Shown one piece after another: positions 1 through 8,034 of a stretch of 20,747 bases of DNA; positions within the stretch are counted from its first letter, which is position 1; each line of letters begins with the position of its first letter. The notes below the pieces were generated by a model. It was not told the origin of the DNA and searched no databases. It saw only the letters and a program-made list of their open reading frames with translations. The stretch is from Porphyromonadaceae bacterium UBA7180 (GTDB lineage Bacteria > Bacteroidota > Bacteroidia > Bacteroidales > Muribaculaceae): contig DKVK01000060.1 of NCBI GenBank assembly GCA_002491165.1, positions 1-20,747 of the forward strand, read 5' to 3'. Made by a program: the position numbers and the translations under genes.

Positions 1-34
1 GAGTTGTGAAGCCCGTGGCTCCGCCTATTGTCAT
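1..34 (-). CDS. Possible 5' end of an unidentified gene, cut by the window edge
   Basis: Reading leftwards, an ATG at 34-32 opens a frame that stays open to the window edge and begins MTIGGATGFTT. Eleven codons are too few to name a product. Support comes from context: a Bacteroidetes-type promoter points this way at 222-253, and a purine-rich stretch (AAAAGGGAA on the minus strand) lies a few bases upstream of the ATG. The implied untranslated leader is about 175 nt. The true start could lie outside the window, in which case this stretch is also leader. Confidence 0.3.
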   Translation of the reverse strand, partial: MTIGGATGFTT

Positions 35-211
35 CCGTATTCCCTTTTATATAGGTGGCGGTGACTTTCGGCGCTTGGAGTTTACTGTCACTCTTAGACA
101 ATTGACGGAAACTTTCTTGTTCCCTTGCTTGTTATGTCAGTAAAGCTTTGCTGCTTTGTCCTGTCGCATTGTGTCAATGTTCTCTCTTTCCGCTCACCGG
201 CTTACCGCCGA
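35..211 (-). other. Structured leader of the leftward transcript
   Basis: No convincing gene lies between the leftward promoter and the ATG at 34. The stretch has several self-complementary arms that could fold in the leftward RNA: TTTACTG (81-87) against CAGTAAA (138-144), an ATTGAC/GTCAAT pair, and a GGGAAC/GTTTCC hairpin with a six-base loop. I do not recognise a known riboswitch class. A plus-strand frame is also open from 3 to 146 but lacks a visible start or recognisable product. Confidence 0.3.
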
Positions 212-221
212 TTTGCGAGTG

Positions 222-253
222 CAAAGTTACAACGCTTTTTCGCCACGTGCAAG
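222..253 (-). promoter_or_regulatory. Leftward Bacteroidetes-type promoter
   Basis: On the minus strand a TAACTTTG (-7 element) lies at 229-222 and CTTG (-33 element, one base off TTTG) at 253-250, with a 20-bp spacer. This matches the known Bacteroidetes sigma consensus TTTG-N19-21-TAnnTTTG. Transcription would start near 214 and run off the left edge. The first transcribed bases can form a small hairpin (CGGC/GCCG, 198-210). Confidence 0.6.
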
Positions 254-631
254 TTTTTCCGCCATTTTTCTTTGAAAGGACGGATATTTTATATATAACT
301 GCTTGAAGTTTTGAGGTTTATGAGAATGTTAAAATTATTTTCGTATTGTTAAGAAAGATTTAACAGCGATTTTTAGGGGATTTTTGACGACGGCAACGGC
401 GTACGGATAATCGGGATTTTTTCTCGATTTATCGGGATTCATCGAGAAGAATCATGATTAATCGGGGAAGGAACGCAGCGCCCGATAGGCCCTATAAACC
501 CAATAGTCCTGATAAAGACGCGGACGGGACGCCGCTTTTCTTGCATTTGCAGCTGCCGCTTTTTGAGCCACAGCTTTTCTTTTGAGAAGCACGCGACAGC
601 TTTCCGGCGGCAAGCCGCCACCACGTTTACA
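254..631. other. Intergenic stretch with short palindromes, no gene seen
   Basis: AT-rich from about 270 to 400, then more mixed. Between 407 and 466 the sequence ATCGGG recurs three times. TTCTCGAT (421-428) and ATCGAGAA (441-448) form an 8-bp inverted repeat with a 12-nt loop, and AATCATGATT (450-459) is a perfect palindrome. GGCGG/CCGCC (606-619) is a small hairpin. Short open frames here (for example 439-642 minus and 563-772 plus) have unnatural composition and overlap the terminator, so I do not call them genes. Confidence 0.45.
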
Positions 632-659
632 AAAGCCTGCACGGGGAGGTGCAGGCTTT
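632..659 (-). terminator. Hairpin terminator after ygiQ
   Basis: A perfect 11-bp stem AAAGCCTGCAC (632-642) and GTGCAGGCTTT (649-659) encloses a six-base loop. It lies 11 bases beyond the ygiQ stop codon. On the minus strand the stem ends in a short T run. It is symmetrical enough to work in both directions. Confidence 0.85.
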
Positions 660-669
660 CTTATGATTC

Positions 670-2562
670 TTATTTTTTTCGTTCGGGGCGCGGTTTGGGA
701 CGGCGAGATAGATTATGGTGGGATTGGGGACGGTTGGGGGTGAAGAGGCGGGTGGCGAGATCCGGGCGATGAAGCTTTGTCAGGCGTCGTTTTAGCTCAG
801 CGCGGTGTTCGGGCTGATACCAGAAGAAGTAGTCGCGCTGCGCTTTTTTCTCGGCGTCGGTACGAGGAGTGTAAACCGCTTCGAGGGTATAGGGATGCAC
901 ACCGGTGTAATAGATTTCGGTGGCGAGAGTCATCGGCGTAGGAGTGAAGTCCTGTACTTGTTCGAGATGGAAGTCGAGGTTTTTCGTCGTGATGGCCAAT
1001 TCGGCCATATCTATTTCGGTGCATCCGGGATGCGATGATATAAAATAAGGTACGAGTTGCTGGCGCAAGCCGGTGGTGCGGTTCACGTCATCGAAAATCT
1101 TTTTAAACTGCCGGAAGAGTGTGAAAGAGGGTTTGCGCATGAGGTCGAGCACAAAGTCGGAGGTATGTTCGGGCGCTACTTTGAGGCGCCCGCTGACGTG
1201 GTGTTCTATGAGTTCGCGATTATACCGGCGGTTGGCTTTCTCTATTTCCGGGTCGCTATTAGGAGCCATGGAAAGGTCGTAGCGCACACCTGACCCAATA
1301 AAAGATTTCTTTACTTCGGGGAGGGCGTCCACGGCGTGGTAGATGTCGAGGAGCGGGCGATGGTCGTTGTCGAGGTTGCGGCAGGGCTGAGGATGAAGAC
1401 AGGAGGGCCGGCGACATTTTTTGCATAATTTTTTGTCGCGACCGGCAATGGCATACATGTTGGCAGAAGGGCCGCCAAGGTCTGAGATATAGCCTTTGAA
1501 GTCGTCCATCTGCGTTACCTGCTTGACTTCGCGAAGGATGGATTTCTTTGAACGCGAGGCGATGAACTTGCCCTGATGTGCCGAGATAGTACAGAAGGCG
1601 CAGCCGCCGAAGCAACCGCGGTGGAGGCAGACGCTATGGCGAATCATCTCGTAGGCGGGGATGTTCTTCCCTTTATAACGCGGATGCGGCACGCGGGTGT
1701 ACGGGAGGTCGAACGAGCGGTCAACCTCTTCGGTAGTCAACGGCGGGAACATCGGGTTAATGCGAATCATCCTCTCCCCTACTTTCTGATAAATCACGGA
1801 GCCGTCGTAGCGATTGGACTCCTCTTCTACATGGCGGAAATTCTTGGCCTGCTTCACTTTATCGGCGAGACATTCTTCATGGGAATATAGAAGGATATCG
1901 CCGTCGCCGGGTTCGGCACCGGTAAAGAAGACGGTCTGCGGGACATCGGTTATATCCGTGATATTCTCCCCGGCATCGAGGCGGCGTGCAATTTCGAGGA
2001 TAGCCTTCTCCCCCATCCCGTAAGAGATAAGGTCGGCGGCAGCGTCAACGAGGATAGAAGGCCGGAGTCTGTCGTGCCAATAATCGTAATGTGTTACACG
2101 CCGCAACGAGGCCTCTATGCCTCCGGCAATGACAGGAACGTCGGGAAAGAGTTCCTTCAAAATCTTGGAATAGACAATGGTGGGATAATCGGGACGTGCG
2201 CCGCGACGGCCGCCGGCAGTGTAGGCATCGTCGTGGCGGAGGCGTCGCGCGGCGGTGTAATGGTTTACCATCGAGTCCATGGCACCGGCGGAAACGCCGA
2301 AGAAGAGTCGCGGGCGACCGAGTTTGCGGAAGTCGCGCAGGTCGTCGCGCCAATTTGGCTGCGGCACTATTGCCACTTTGTATCCGGCGGCCTGAAGTGT
2401 GCGTCCTATGACCGCTGCACCGAATGACGGATGGTCCACGTAAGCATCGCCTGAAAAGAGTATTACATCTGCCTGGTCCCAGCCGAGGGCTTCCATTTCG
2501 TCGCGCGAGGTGGGAAGGAAGTCGGTGCGAAGCCAACGGCGACTGTTAATATTGTTTGCCAT
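670..2562 (-). CDS. ygiQ: YgiQ-family radical SAM protein
   Basis: A 630-residue cytoplasmic protein of the YgiQ radical SAM family. The family is widespread, and I know of no firmly established reaction for it. The N-terminal third (about residues 15-290) carries the conserved region with SGDAYVDHPSFG (37-48) and IAGGIEASLRR (145-155). The radical SAM core follows, with the [4Fe-4S] motif CFGGCAFC (Cys317, Cys321, Cys324; CX3CX2C). A second cysteine group, Cys380, Cys383, Cys388 and Cys394, could bind another metal or cluster. The C-terminal tail is basic (about 605-630). Length is ordinary for the family. The ATG at 2562 lies only 2 bp after the uvrB stop, so the gene is probably co-transcribed and translationally coupled with uvrB. 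A clear terminator lies just downstream. Family assignment is secure; function is unknown. Confidence 0.93.
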   Translation of the reverse strand: MANNINSRRWLRTDFLPTSRDEMEALGWDQADVILFSGDAYVDHPSFGAAVIGRTLQAAGYKVAIVPQPNWRDDLRDFRKLGRPRLFFGVSAGAMDSMVNHYTAARRLRHDDAYTAGGRRGARPDYPTIVYSKILKELFPDVPVIAGGIEASLRRVTHYDYWHDRLRPSILVDAAADLISYGMGEKAILEIARRLDAGENITDITDVPQTVFFTGAEPGDGDILLYSHEECLADKVKQAKNFRHVEEESNRYDGSVIYQKVGERMIRINPMFPPLTTEEVDRSFDLPYTRVPHPRYKGKNIPAYEMIRHSVCLHRGCFGGCAFCTISAHQGKFIASRSKKSILREVKQVTQMDDFKGYISDLGGPSANMYAIAGRDKKLCKKCRRPSCLHPQPCRNLDNDHRPLLDIYHAVDALPEVKKSFIGSGVRYDLSMAPNSDPEIEKANRRYNRELIEHHVSGRLKVAPEHTSDFVLDLMRKPSFTLFRQFKKIFDDVNRTTGLRQQLVPYFISSHPGCTEIDMAELAITTKNLDFHLEQVQDFTPTPMTLATEIYYTGVHPYTLEAVYTPRTDAEKKAQRDYFFWYQPEHRAELKRRLTKLHRPDLATRLFTPNRPQSHHNLSRRPKPRPERKK

Positions 2563-2564
2563 AG

Positions 2565-4676
2565 TTACTCTGCGTGTTTCTTTTCCATATCTTTAAGTAG
2601 GTCTTCGTAAGAGATGAGCACGTCGCGCAGTCGGGCGGCTTCGAGGAAATCCATGTTCTTTGCGGCCTTCGACATTTCGATTTTTGTTGATATGATGGCC
2701 TGGTTGAGCTGGTTTTCCGACATATATGGGGTAACCGGGTCGGCGGCTACCATTTCGTGTTGCGCCACCTCTTCGATATAAGGACGCGGTTTCGGCTGCT
2801 TGGCCGGTTTAGGACGTTCGGAAGACGGAACTGCGGTGTTGCGCTGTTCCTTCCTGGAATGTTTGTCTTCGTCGCCAAGAGTGTCCAGGAGGTCGGCGGC
2901 GGAAACATCTTTCACAATCTGGCGCGGGGTGATACCGTGTTCCTTGTTATACTTCATCTGCTTCTTGCGCCGGTATTCGGTTTCGTCTATGAGAGCCTGC
3001 ATGGAGTCGGTCACCTTATCGGCGAAGAGAATCACCTTACCGTTGACGTTACGTGCGGCACGTCCGGCGGTCTGCACGAGGCTACGGCGGTTGCGGAGGA
3101 AACCTTCCTTGTCGGCATCGAGAATGGCCACAAGGCTTACCTGGGGAAGGTCGAGACCTTCGCGCAGCAGGTTCACTCCAATCAGCACATCGTAAACTCC
3201 GGCACGGAGGTCTTCGAGAATCTTGATGCGCTCGAGGGTATCGACATCACTATGGATATATGCACAGGAGACGCCCCAGTTGGTAAGGTGGGCGGAAAGT
3301 TCTTCGGCCATTCGCTTGGTGAGGGTTGTCACCAAGACACGTTCGTCGAGCTCAACCCTCTTGTTGATTTCCTCCATAAGGACATCTATCTGTCCTTCGG
3401 TAGGATAAATCTCTATTTCCGGGTCGAGGAGGCCGGTAGGACGTATAATCTGCTCGGTGTAAACACCTTCGCTCTGCTCCAGTTCATAGTCGCCGGGCGT
3501 TGCTGAAACGTACAGTACTTGCGGGGTCAGCCGCTCGAACTCGTCGAACTTGAGCGGACGGTTGTCGATGGCTGCGGGAAGTCGGAAACCGTATTCCACG
3601 AGGTTCACTTTGCGGGAGAGATCTCCGGAATTCATCGCGCGGATTTGCGGAATGGTAACGTGGCTCTCGTCGATAATCGTAAGGAAATCCTTCGGGAAAT
3701 AGTCGAGGAGACAGAAGGGTCGTGCGCCGGGGCGGCGACCGTCGAAATACCGTGAGTAATTTTCAATGCCCGAGCAGTGGCCGAGCTCGCGAATCATCTC
3801 CATATCGTAAGTGACGCGCTCATAAAGGCGGTCGGCTTCGGCCATACGGCCGTCGGCGCGGAAAAAGTCGCATTGGTTGCCGAGGTCAACGGCAATCTGG
3901 TCGAGGGCTGTGGCGGTGCGCTCCTTGGTGGTGACGAAGATGTTTGCCGGGTATATCTTAAAGGAGTCGAAATGCTCGAGGACATCGCAGCTCAGAGGGT
4001 CTACGGTCTGGATGCTTTCAATCTCATCGCCCCAGAAAGAGACGCGCAGACGTATGTTCTCGAACGAGAGCATGATGTCCACGGTATCCCCTTTCACGCG
4101 AAACTGACCGTTCACCGGGTCAATGTCGGTGCGGTTATAAAGCGAGGAAACAAGTTTGCGCAGGAACTCGTTGCGGGCTATGTTCTGTCCTTTCCTGATT
4201 TCAATCACGCTCTGCGCGAAATCGTTAGGATTGCCCATACCGTATATGCACGATACGGAGGAGACCACCACGATGTCGCGGCGCCCGGAGAGCAACGATG
4301 CCACGGTGGAGAGGCGGAGCTGCTCGATGCGGTCGTTTATCATCAGGTCTTTTTCTATGTATTTGTCCGATGACGGGATATATGCTTCGGGCTGGTAATA
4401 ATCGTAATAGCTGACAAAGTACTGCACCGAGTTTTCAGGGAAGAAATTCTTGAACTCGGCATAAAGCTGCGCTGCAAGCGTCTTGTTATGTGAAAGGATA
4501 AGAGTGGGACGTTGCACTTTCCGGATGACGTTTGCCATAGTGAAAGTCTTGCCGGAGCCTGTCACGCCAAGCAGAGTCTGGCGCGGCAGGCCGTCTAGGA
4601 CTCCGCGGGCCAGCTCGTCGATGGCCTCTGGCTGGTCCCCTGTGGGATAATATTGTGAAGTGAGCTTAAAATCCAT
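2565..4676 (-). CDS. uvrB: UvrABC nucleotide excision repair subunit B
   Basis: UvrB is the damage-verifying helicase-like subunit of bacterial nucleotide excision repair. It is loaded by UvrA and then recruits UvrC. Visible features of the 703-residue protein are the Walker A motif GVTGSGKT (37-44), the Tyr-rich beta-hairpin that clamps DNA (YYDYYQPEAYIP, 90-101, and following residues to about 117), the DESH Walker B box (336-339), helicase motif VI QTAGRAAR (535-542), and a C-terminal UVR helical hairpin (about 653-690) that contacts UvrC. It is some 30 residues longer than E. coli UvrB (673). The extra length fits a charged, proline- and lysine-rich linker at about 600-650, between the helicase core and the UVR motif. 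It is the first gene of the leftward operon, with a promoter 46 bp upstream and ygiQ 2 bp downstream. Confidence 0.98.
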   Translation of the reverse strand: MDFKLTSQYYPTGDQPEAIDELARGVLDGLPRQTLLGVTGSGKTFTMANVIRKVQRPTLILSHNKTLAAQLYAEFKNFFPENSVQYFVSYYDYYQPEAYIPSSDKYIEKDLMINDRIEQLRLSTVASLLSGRRDIVVVSSVSCIYGMGNPNDFAQSVIEIRKGQNIARNEFLRKLVSSLYNRTDIDPVNGQFRVKGDTVDIMLSFENIRLRVSFWGDEIESIQTVDPLSCDVLEHFDSFKIYPANIFVTTKERTATALDQIAVDLGNQCDFFRADGRMAEADRLYERVTYDMEMIRELGHCSGIENYSRYFDGRRPGARPFCLLDYFPKDFLTIIDESHVTIPQIRAMNSGDLSRKVNLVEYGFRLPAAIDNRPLKFDEFERLTPQVLYVSATPGDYELEQSEGVYTEQIIRPTGLLDPEIEIYPTEGQIDVLMEEINKRVELDERVLVTTLTKRMAEELSAHLTNWGVSCAYIHSDVDTLERIKILEDLRAGVYDVLIGVNLLREGLDLPQVSLVAILDADKEGFLRNRRSLVQTAGRAARNVNGKVILFADKVTDSMQALIDETEYRRKKQMKYNKEHGITPRQIVKDVSAADLLDTLGDEDKHSRKEQRNTAVPSSERPKPAKQPKPRPYIEEVAQHEMVAADPVTPYMSENQLNQAIISTKIEMSKAAKNMDFLEAARLRDVLISYEDLLKDMEKKHAE

Positions 4677-4721
4677 TTACACAAAATAAAAAAAGATAAA
4701 GGCATAAAGCCGGTTAACTTG

Positions 4722-4753
4722 CAAAGATAATAAAAAAAGTGGCTCATAACAAT
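4722..4753 (-). promoter_or_regulatory. uvrB-ygiQ promoter
   Basis: Minus-strand ATTG (4753-4750), a 20-bp spacer, then TATCTTTG (4729-4722) matches the Bacteroidetes -33/-7 consensus. The start of transcription is expected near 4715, leaving a leader of about 38 nt to the uvrB ATG. No LexA-type operator is obvious here. Confidence 0.8.
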
Positions 4754-4919
4754 AGCACACAGCGATAAAGCGTGATTTTTAAGGAAATTTAGTAAAGGAA
4801 GTAATGAGAGAGAAAAAAGACTAACCTGTCAATAACTCTTCACCAAAGCATAAACAACTGATTACCAGCGGTTATAATCAAAACCAAGAGCCTTAGCGGG
4901 GAATAGTTCTCGTAAAAAA
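4754..4919. other. AT-rich divergent intergenic region
   Basis: This lies between the leftward uvrB promoter and the rightward barrel-operon promoter. No open frame of useful length is present. A weak imperfect dyad (GATTACC at 4860-4866 with GGTTATAATC at 4870-4879) is the only structure I see. It could hold upstream regulator sites for either unit. Confidence 0.4.
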
Positions 4920-4946
4920 TCAGTACTTTGTATTGCATAGTACTGA
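4920..4946. promoter_or_regulatory. Candidate PadR operator
   Basis: Arms TCAGTACT (4920-4927) and AGTACTGA (4939-4946) form a perfect 8-bp inverted repeat around an 11-bp centre, and the core AGTACT is itself palindromic. Inside the centre, TG (4929-4930) and CA (4936-4937) continue the symmetry. The dyad centre (4933) falls on the -33 element of the operon promoter, so a bound dimer would block RNA polymerase. The operon encodes a PadR-type repressor at 7693-8034, making it the obvious candidate ligand. PadR proteins are known to bind dyads of this general size. The pairing here is inference. Confidence 0.6.
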
Positions 4947-4963
4947 ATTTTGTGTTAACTTTG
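4932..4963 (+). promoter_or_regulatory. Promoter of the barrel-padR-pspC operon
   Basis: ATTG (4932-4935), a 20-bp spacer and TAACTTTG (4956-4963) fit the Bacteroidetes consensus. Transcription should start near 4970. The -33 element lies within the inverted repeat described as a candidate PadR operator. Confidence 0.8.
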
Positions 4964-4969
4964 CACCGT

Positions 4970-5159
4970 GATTAGGGAACTTCCGCTCACGCGCCAGCCA
5001 AAACAATCACGCCAACCGCCCCAACGGCGGCCCGGAAAACATTCAACACCCCAGAAGTCGGCCTGAAGAACGCCCCGAAGCAACCAAGCATCAGAGAGCT
5101 TCCCGCCAAACTTCAACAACTACAAAACAACATCTACGCTAAACAAAACAAAACAAACA
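4970..5159 (+). other. Long C- and A-rich 5' leader of the barrel operon
   Basis: About 190 nt separate the expected transcription start from the ATG at 5160. The leader is poor in T and rich in A and C, so most of it should stay single-stranded. The one clear fold is CCGCC (5016-5020) with GGCGG (5026-5030). The last 40 bases are A/C-rich with no Shine-Dalgarno sequence, as is usual in Bacteroidetes. A GTG-started frame of 32 codons (4968-5066) is present but has low-complexity composition, and I do not call it a gene. Confidence 0.5.
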
Positions 5160-7661
5160 ATGAAAGAATCAACGCAACGCCAAAAAAGTACCAAGACAGT
5201 TATTCTCAGACCGATGATAACCGCCCTTGCGGTGGCCTCCTTCCTCGGCGTGTCGGCACAATACACAGTGACCGGCACACTGAGGGAGCAACAGGCCGAA
5301 CAAGGCGCGGCATCGGCCCTCTACCACATTTACGCCGAGAGTGACACCCTGCATCCGGTAATCAACAACATCACCGACCTTGAGGGACGCTTCAACCAAA
5401 ACATCAACTCTCCGGGGCGTTACGTTCTGAAGACAGAATACCCCGGCACGTATCCTGCCAGCATCCCGTTCAGCGTCGGCGCATCGTCCTCTACCGCCGA
5501 ACTGGGCGAAGTAGTGCTTCGCGCATCGTCCGAAGCGCTCGACGAGGTGGTCGTCACGGCCAAGAAAGCCATAGTGGTTTCCGACGGCGCCAACATCAAC
5601 TACAACGTGACGGAAGACCCGTCGGCACAGACGATGACCGTTCTCGACATGCTGCGCAAAGTGCCGATGGTTACGGTCGACGGCCAGGACAACATCCGCG
5701 TCAACGGCAGCTCGAACTTCAAGATTTACCTGAACGGCCGTCCCAACCCGATGTTCGACAACGAGCCGCAGCGTGTGCTGAAAGCTACTCCGGCCAGCGT
5801 AATCACCCGCATAGAAGTGCTGACGGAACCCGGGGCGAAGTATGACGCCGAAGGCTCCGGGGGCATCCTCAACATAGTGATAGAGAGCAACGCCGGACAG
5901 CAGGCCACCGACGGTTACGCCGGTTCGATAGAGGCCAACATCAGCCGCCAGCAGACAGGAGGCACCTTCTATATCCGCGCCAAGAAAGACAAGGTGACCG
6001 GCTCGGCATCGATAACTTACTCCACAGGAGGCGTATTCGAATCGGAAGGCAACCAGGGCGGCACCACAGAATATGACGACAGCGAGATGCTACGCCTCGA
6101 GGAGAAAATGACCACAAGGAACATGAACGACTACCACTACCTGGGCGGCAACCTGAACTTCTCGTGGGAGCCGAACGCATCGAACCTCTTCACCTGGTCG
6201 GCCAACTTCACCGGCATAAAGGCCTATCAGGACATGACGGGCATCAACACCATGACCGACGCCACGGGAGCGGAACGCTGGCGCCTCAACACCGACTACG
6301 ACCTGGAGATAAAGCGCCCCAACGTAAGCGCCAACTTCTCGTACCAGCACAGTTTCGGCCGCCCGGACCACTCGCTGACTTCGAGTTTCCAGTATGACCG
6401 CGCCAACCAGGCCATAGACTTCGACCGGCTCTCCCACGACCCTGTCAATTATCCGAACGCCTTCTTCCCGTTCATGAACACCGACTCGCGGACGGCCAAT
6501 AACTCCTACACGCTGCAAGTGGACTACACCAACACGCTGAGCACCCACCACACGATAGCCTTCGGCGCCAAGGGGCTCCTCACCGACAACAACAACACCT
6601 CCAAAATGTACACCGGAGCCGACGAAGCAAGCGCCGAACTCTCCGAACTGAGCAAGATGCACCAATACCGCAACCTCGGTGCCCTGTATGGCACATACAC
6701 CGGTACATTCGGCTTCTTCTCGGCGACCGGCGGCCTGCGTTACGAATACACCCACCTCGGCGCCGACTACAAGACAGGAGGCACGCCCGACTTCTCGTCG
6801 CACCTCAACGACATCGTCCCCAACGCCTCGCTCTCATACAGCTTCGACCCTACGACGGTGCTCCGTTTCGCCTACAATATGCGCATCTCTCACCCGACGA
6901 TAGACCAACTCAACCCGTTCGCCATGAACGTGAACCTCAGCATGGTGAGTCAGGGTAACCCCGACCTCGACTCGCAGCGCAGCAACAACCTCTCGCTGGC
7001 CTTCTCCTCGTTCAAGGGCCGCGTCGGCTACAACGTGCGCTTCGAGCAAGCGCTGGTGAAGAACATGATTTCGCAATACCGTTACGTGCGCGACGGCATC
7101 ACCTATTCCACCTACGCCAACGCCGGCCACCAGTACACCTCCACCCTTTCGGCCTTCGTCAACTGGCAGGCTTCCTCCAAGCTCACGGCCAGTGTCAACG
7201 GCGCCGTGTCATATACCGACTTAGGAATGGAGAATCCCTATACCCACAACTGCGGCTGGGGCGGCAACTTCGGCGCCAACGTGGACTATACACTTCCCCT
7301 TGATCTCAAGCTCAACGCCTACGGCGGTTGGGGCGCACGCAACATCAACCTCCAGGGATGGTGGGGAGGATGGTACTACTACGGATTGGCCGTGCGCCGT
7401 TCCTTCCTCAAGGAGGACCGTCTCACCCTTACTCTCTCGGCTCAGAATTTCCTTCAGAAAGACTTCACGTGGAAAGGATTTTCCAAAACCGAAACCTCTC
7501 GCCAATACACCCGGATGAACCGCAAGAACTGGAACATCGGCCTCTCCGTAACCTGGAACTTCGGCTCCTTGCACCAGGATGTCAAGAAGGTGAACTCACG
7601 CATCGACAACGACGACGCGGTGAAGAGCCAAAACAGCAACGGCGGAGGATCAATACTCTAA
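5160..7661 (+). CDS. Outer-membrane beta-barrel protein, TonB-dependent receptor-like
   Basis: An 833-residue outer-membrane protein. The N-terminus has a basic stretch, a hydrophobic core (about 17-30) and a likely signal peptidase I site after VSA (residue 33). Next comes a carboxypeptidase-regulatory-like beta-sandwich (about 35-120) with its typical DLEGRF turn (73-78). The segment DEVVVTA (128-134) introduces a plug-like domain (about 150-245) containing DMLRKVPMVTVDGQDNI (163-179) and TRIEVLTEPGAKYDAEGSGG (216-235). The rest is aromatic, alternating beta-barrel sequence ending near VTWNF, followed by a polar tail. This resembles the Bacteroidetes 'outer membrane protein beta-barrel family' (OMP_b-brl_3) rather than a SusC protein; no SusD partner is present. 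The substrate cannot be told. An internal ATG at 5214 (residue 19) is an alternative start. It is the first gene of the operon with padR and pspC, 31 bp before padR. Confidence 0.9.
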   Translation: MKESTQRQKSTKTVILRPMITALAVASFLGVSAQYTVTGTLREQQAEQGAASALYHIYAESDTLHPVINNITDLEGRFNQNINSPGRYVLKTEYPGTYPASIPFSVGASSSTAELGEVVLRASSEALDEVVVTAKKAIVVSDGANINYNVTEDPSAQTMTVLDMLRKVPMVTVDGQDNIRVNGSSNFKIYLNGRPNPMFDNEPQRVLKATPASVITRIEVLTEPGAKYDAEGSGGILNIVIESNAGQQATDGYAGSIEANISRQQTGGTFYIRAKKDKVTGSASITYSTGGVFESEGNQGGTTEYDDSEMLRLEEKMTTRNMNDYHYLGGNLNFSWEPNASNLFTWSANFTGIKAYQDMTGINTMTDATGAERWRLNTDYDLEIKRPNVSANFSYQHSFGRPDHSLTSSFQYDRANQAIDFDRLSHDPVNYPNAFFPFMNTDSRTANNSYTLQVDYTNTLSTHHTIAFGAKGLLTDNNNTSKMYTGADEASAELSELSKMHQYRNLGALYGTYTGTFGFFSATGGLRYEYTHLGADYKTGGTPDFSSHLNDIVPNASLSYSFDPTTVLRFAYNMRISHPTIDQLNPFAMNVNLSMVSQGNPDLDSQRSNNLSLAFSSFKGRVGYNVRFEQALVKNMISQYRYVRDGITYSTYANAGHQYTSTLSAFVNWQASSKLTASVNGAVSYTDLGMENPYTHNCGWGGNFGANVDYTLPLDLKLNAYGGWGARNINLQGWWGGWYYYGLAVRRSFLKEDRLTLTLSAQNFLQKDFTWKGFSKTETSRQYTRMNRKNWNIGLSVTWNFGSLHQDVKKVNSRIDNDDAVKSQNSNGGGSIL

Positions 7662-7692
7662 ATATCACTAACTCAGCAATATTCTAACACTT

Positions 7693-8034
7693 ATGCCAGA
7701 TGAATCGAACATAAAGGCGCAGATGCGCAAGGGAGTGCTCGAATACTTCGTTCTGCTGCTCCTCTCCAACGGCAAAGCCTACTCCTCCGACATCCTGAAA
7801 AACCTCACCGAGGCCAGGATGATAGTGGTGGAAGGCACGCTATACACCCTACTGAACCGCCTCAGACGCGAAGGAAAGCTCGACTACGAATGGCAGGAAT
7901 CCACGCAAGGTCCGCCGCGTAAATACTACTTCATCACCGAAAAGGGGGCACAGGTGCGCGACATGATGGGCCTCTCCCTCGACGAAATATACAACGCCAT
8001 CAACCACATACGAAACACTCAACAAATAAAATGA
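7693..8034 (+). CDS. PadR-family transcriptional regulator
   Basis: A 113-residue winged-helix repressor of the PadR family, close to the short (PadR-s2) type without a long C-terminal dimerisation domain. The wHTH spans about residues 10-90: LEYFVLLLLS (16-25) is helix 1, the recognition region runs to VEGTLYTLLNRLRREGKL (46-63), and the wing contains GPPRKYYFITEKG (73-85). The last helix (about 88-108) should form the dimer. It lies 31 bp after the barrel gene and overlaps the next gene by 4 bp (ATGA), so the products are probably coupled. Placed with a PspC-domain protein, this pair is common in Bacteroidetes and Firmicutes. It probably autoregulates the operon through the dyad at 4920-4946; the inducer is unknown. 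Confidence 0.93.
   Translation: MPDESNIKAQMRKGVLEYFVLLLLSNGKAYSSDILKNLTEARMIVVEGTLYTLLNRLRREGKLDYEWQESTQGPPRKYYFITEKGAQVRDMMGLSLDEIYNAINHIRNTQQIK

Noticed and set aside
3..146. Plus-strand frame open from the left edge, possible tail of an incoming gene
   Set aside because: No recognisable motif, ends in cysteine- and leucine-rich sequence, and the promoter evidence here points leftward; not excluded but unsupported.
439..642. 67-codon minus-strand frame in the left intergenic region
   Set aside because: Its start lies in the ygiQ terminator stem and its sequence is unlike a folded protein.
2757..3506. 249-codon plus-strand frame opposite uvrB
   Set aside because: Antisense to conserved helicase motifs of uvrB; no promoter or family match.
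4968..5066. GTG-started 32-codon frame in the barrel-operon leader
   Set aside because: Starts at about the predicted transcription start and encodes low-complexity Pro/Gln/Arg sequence; probably chance in an A/C-rich leader.
6090..6803. 237-codon open frame antisense to the barrel gene
   Set aside because: Valine-, glycine- and arginine-rich shadow of the beta-barrel coding strand.
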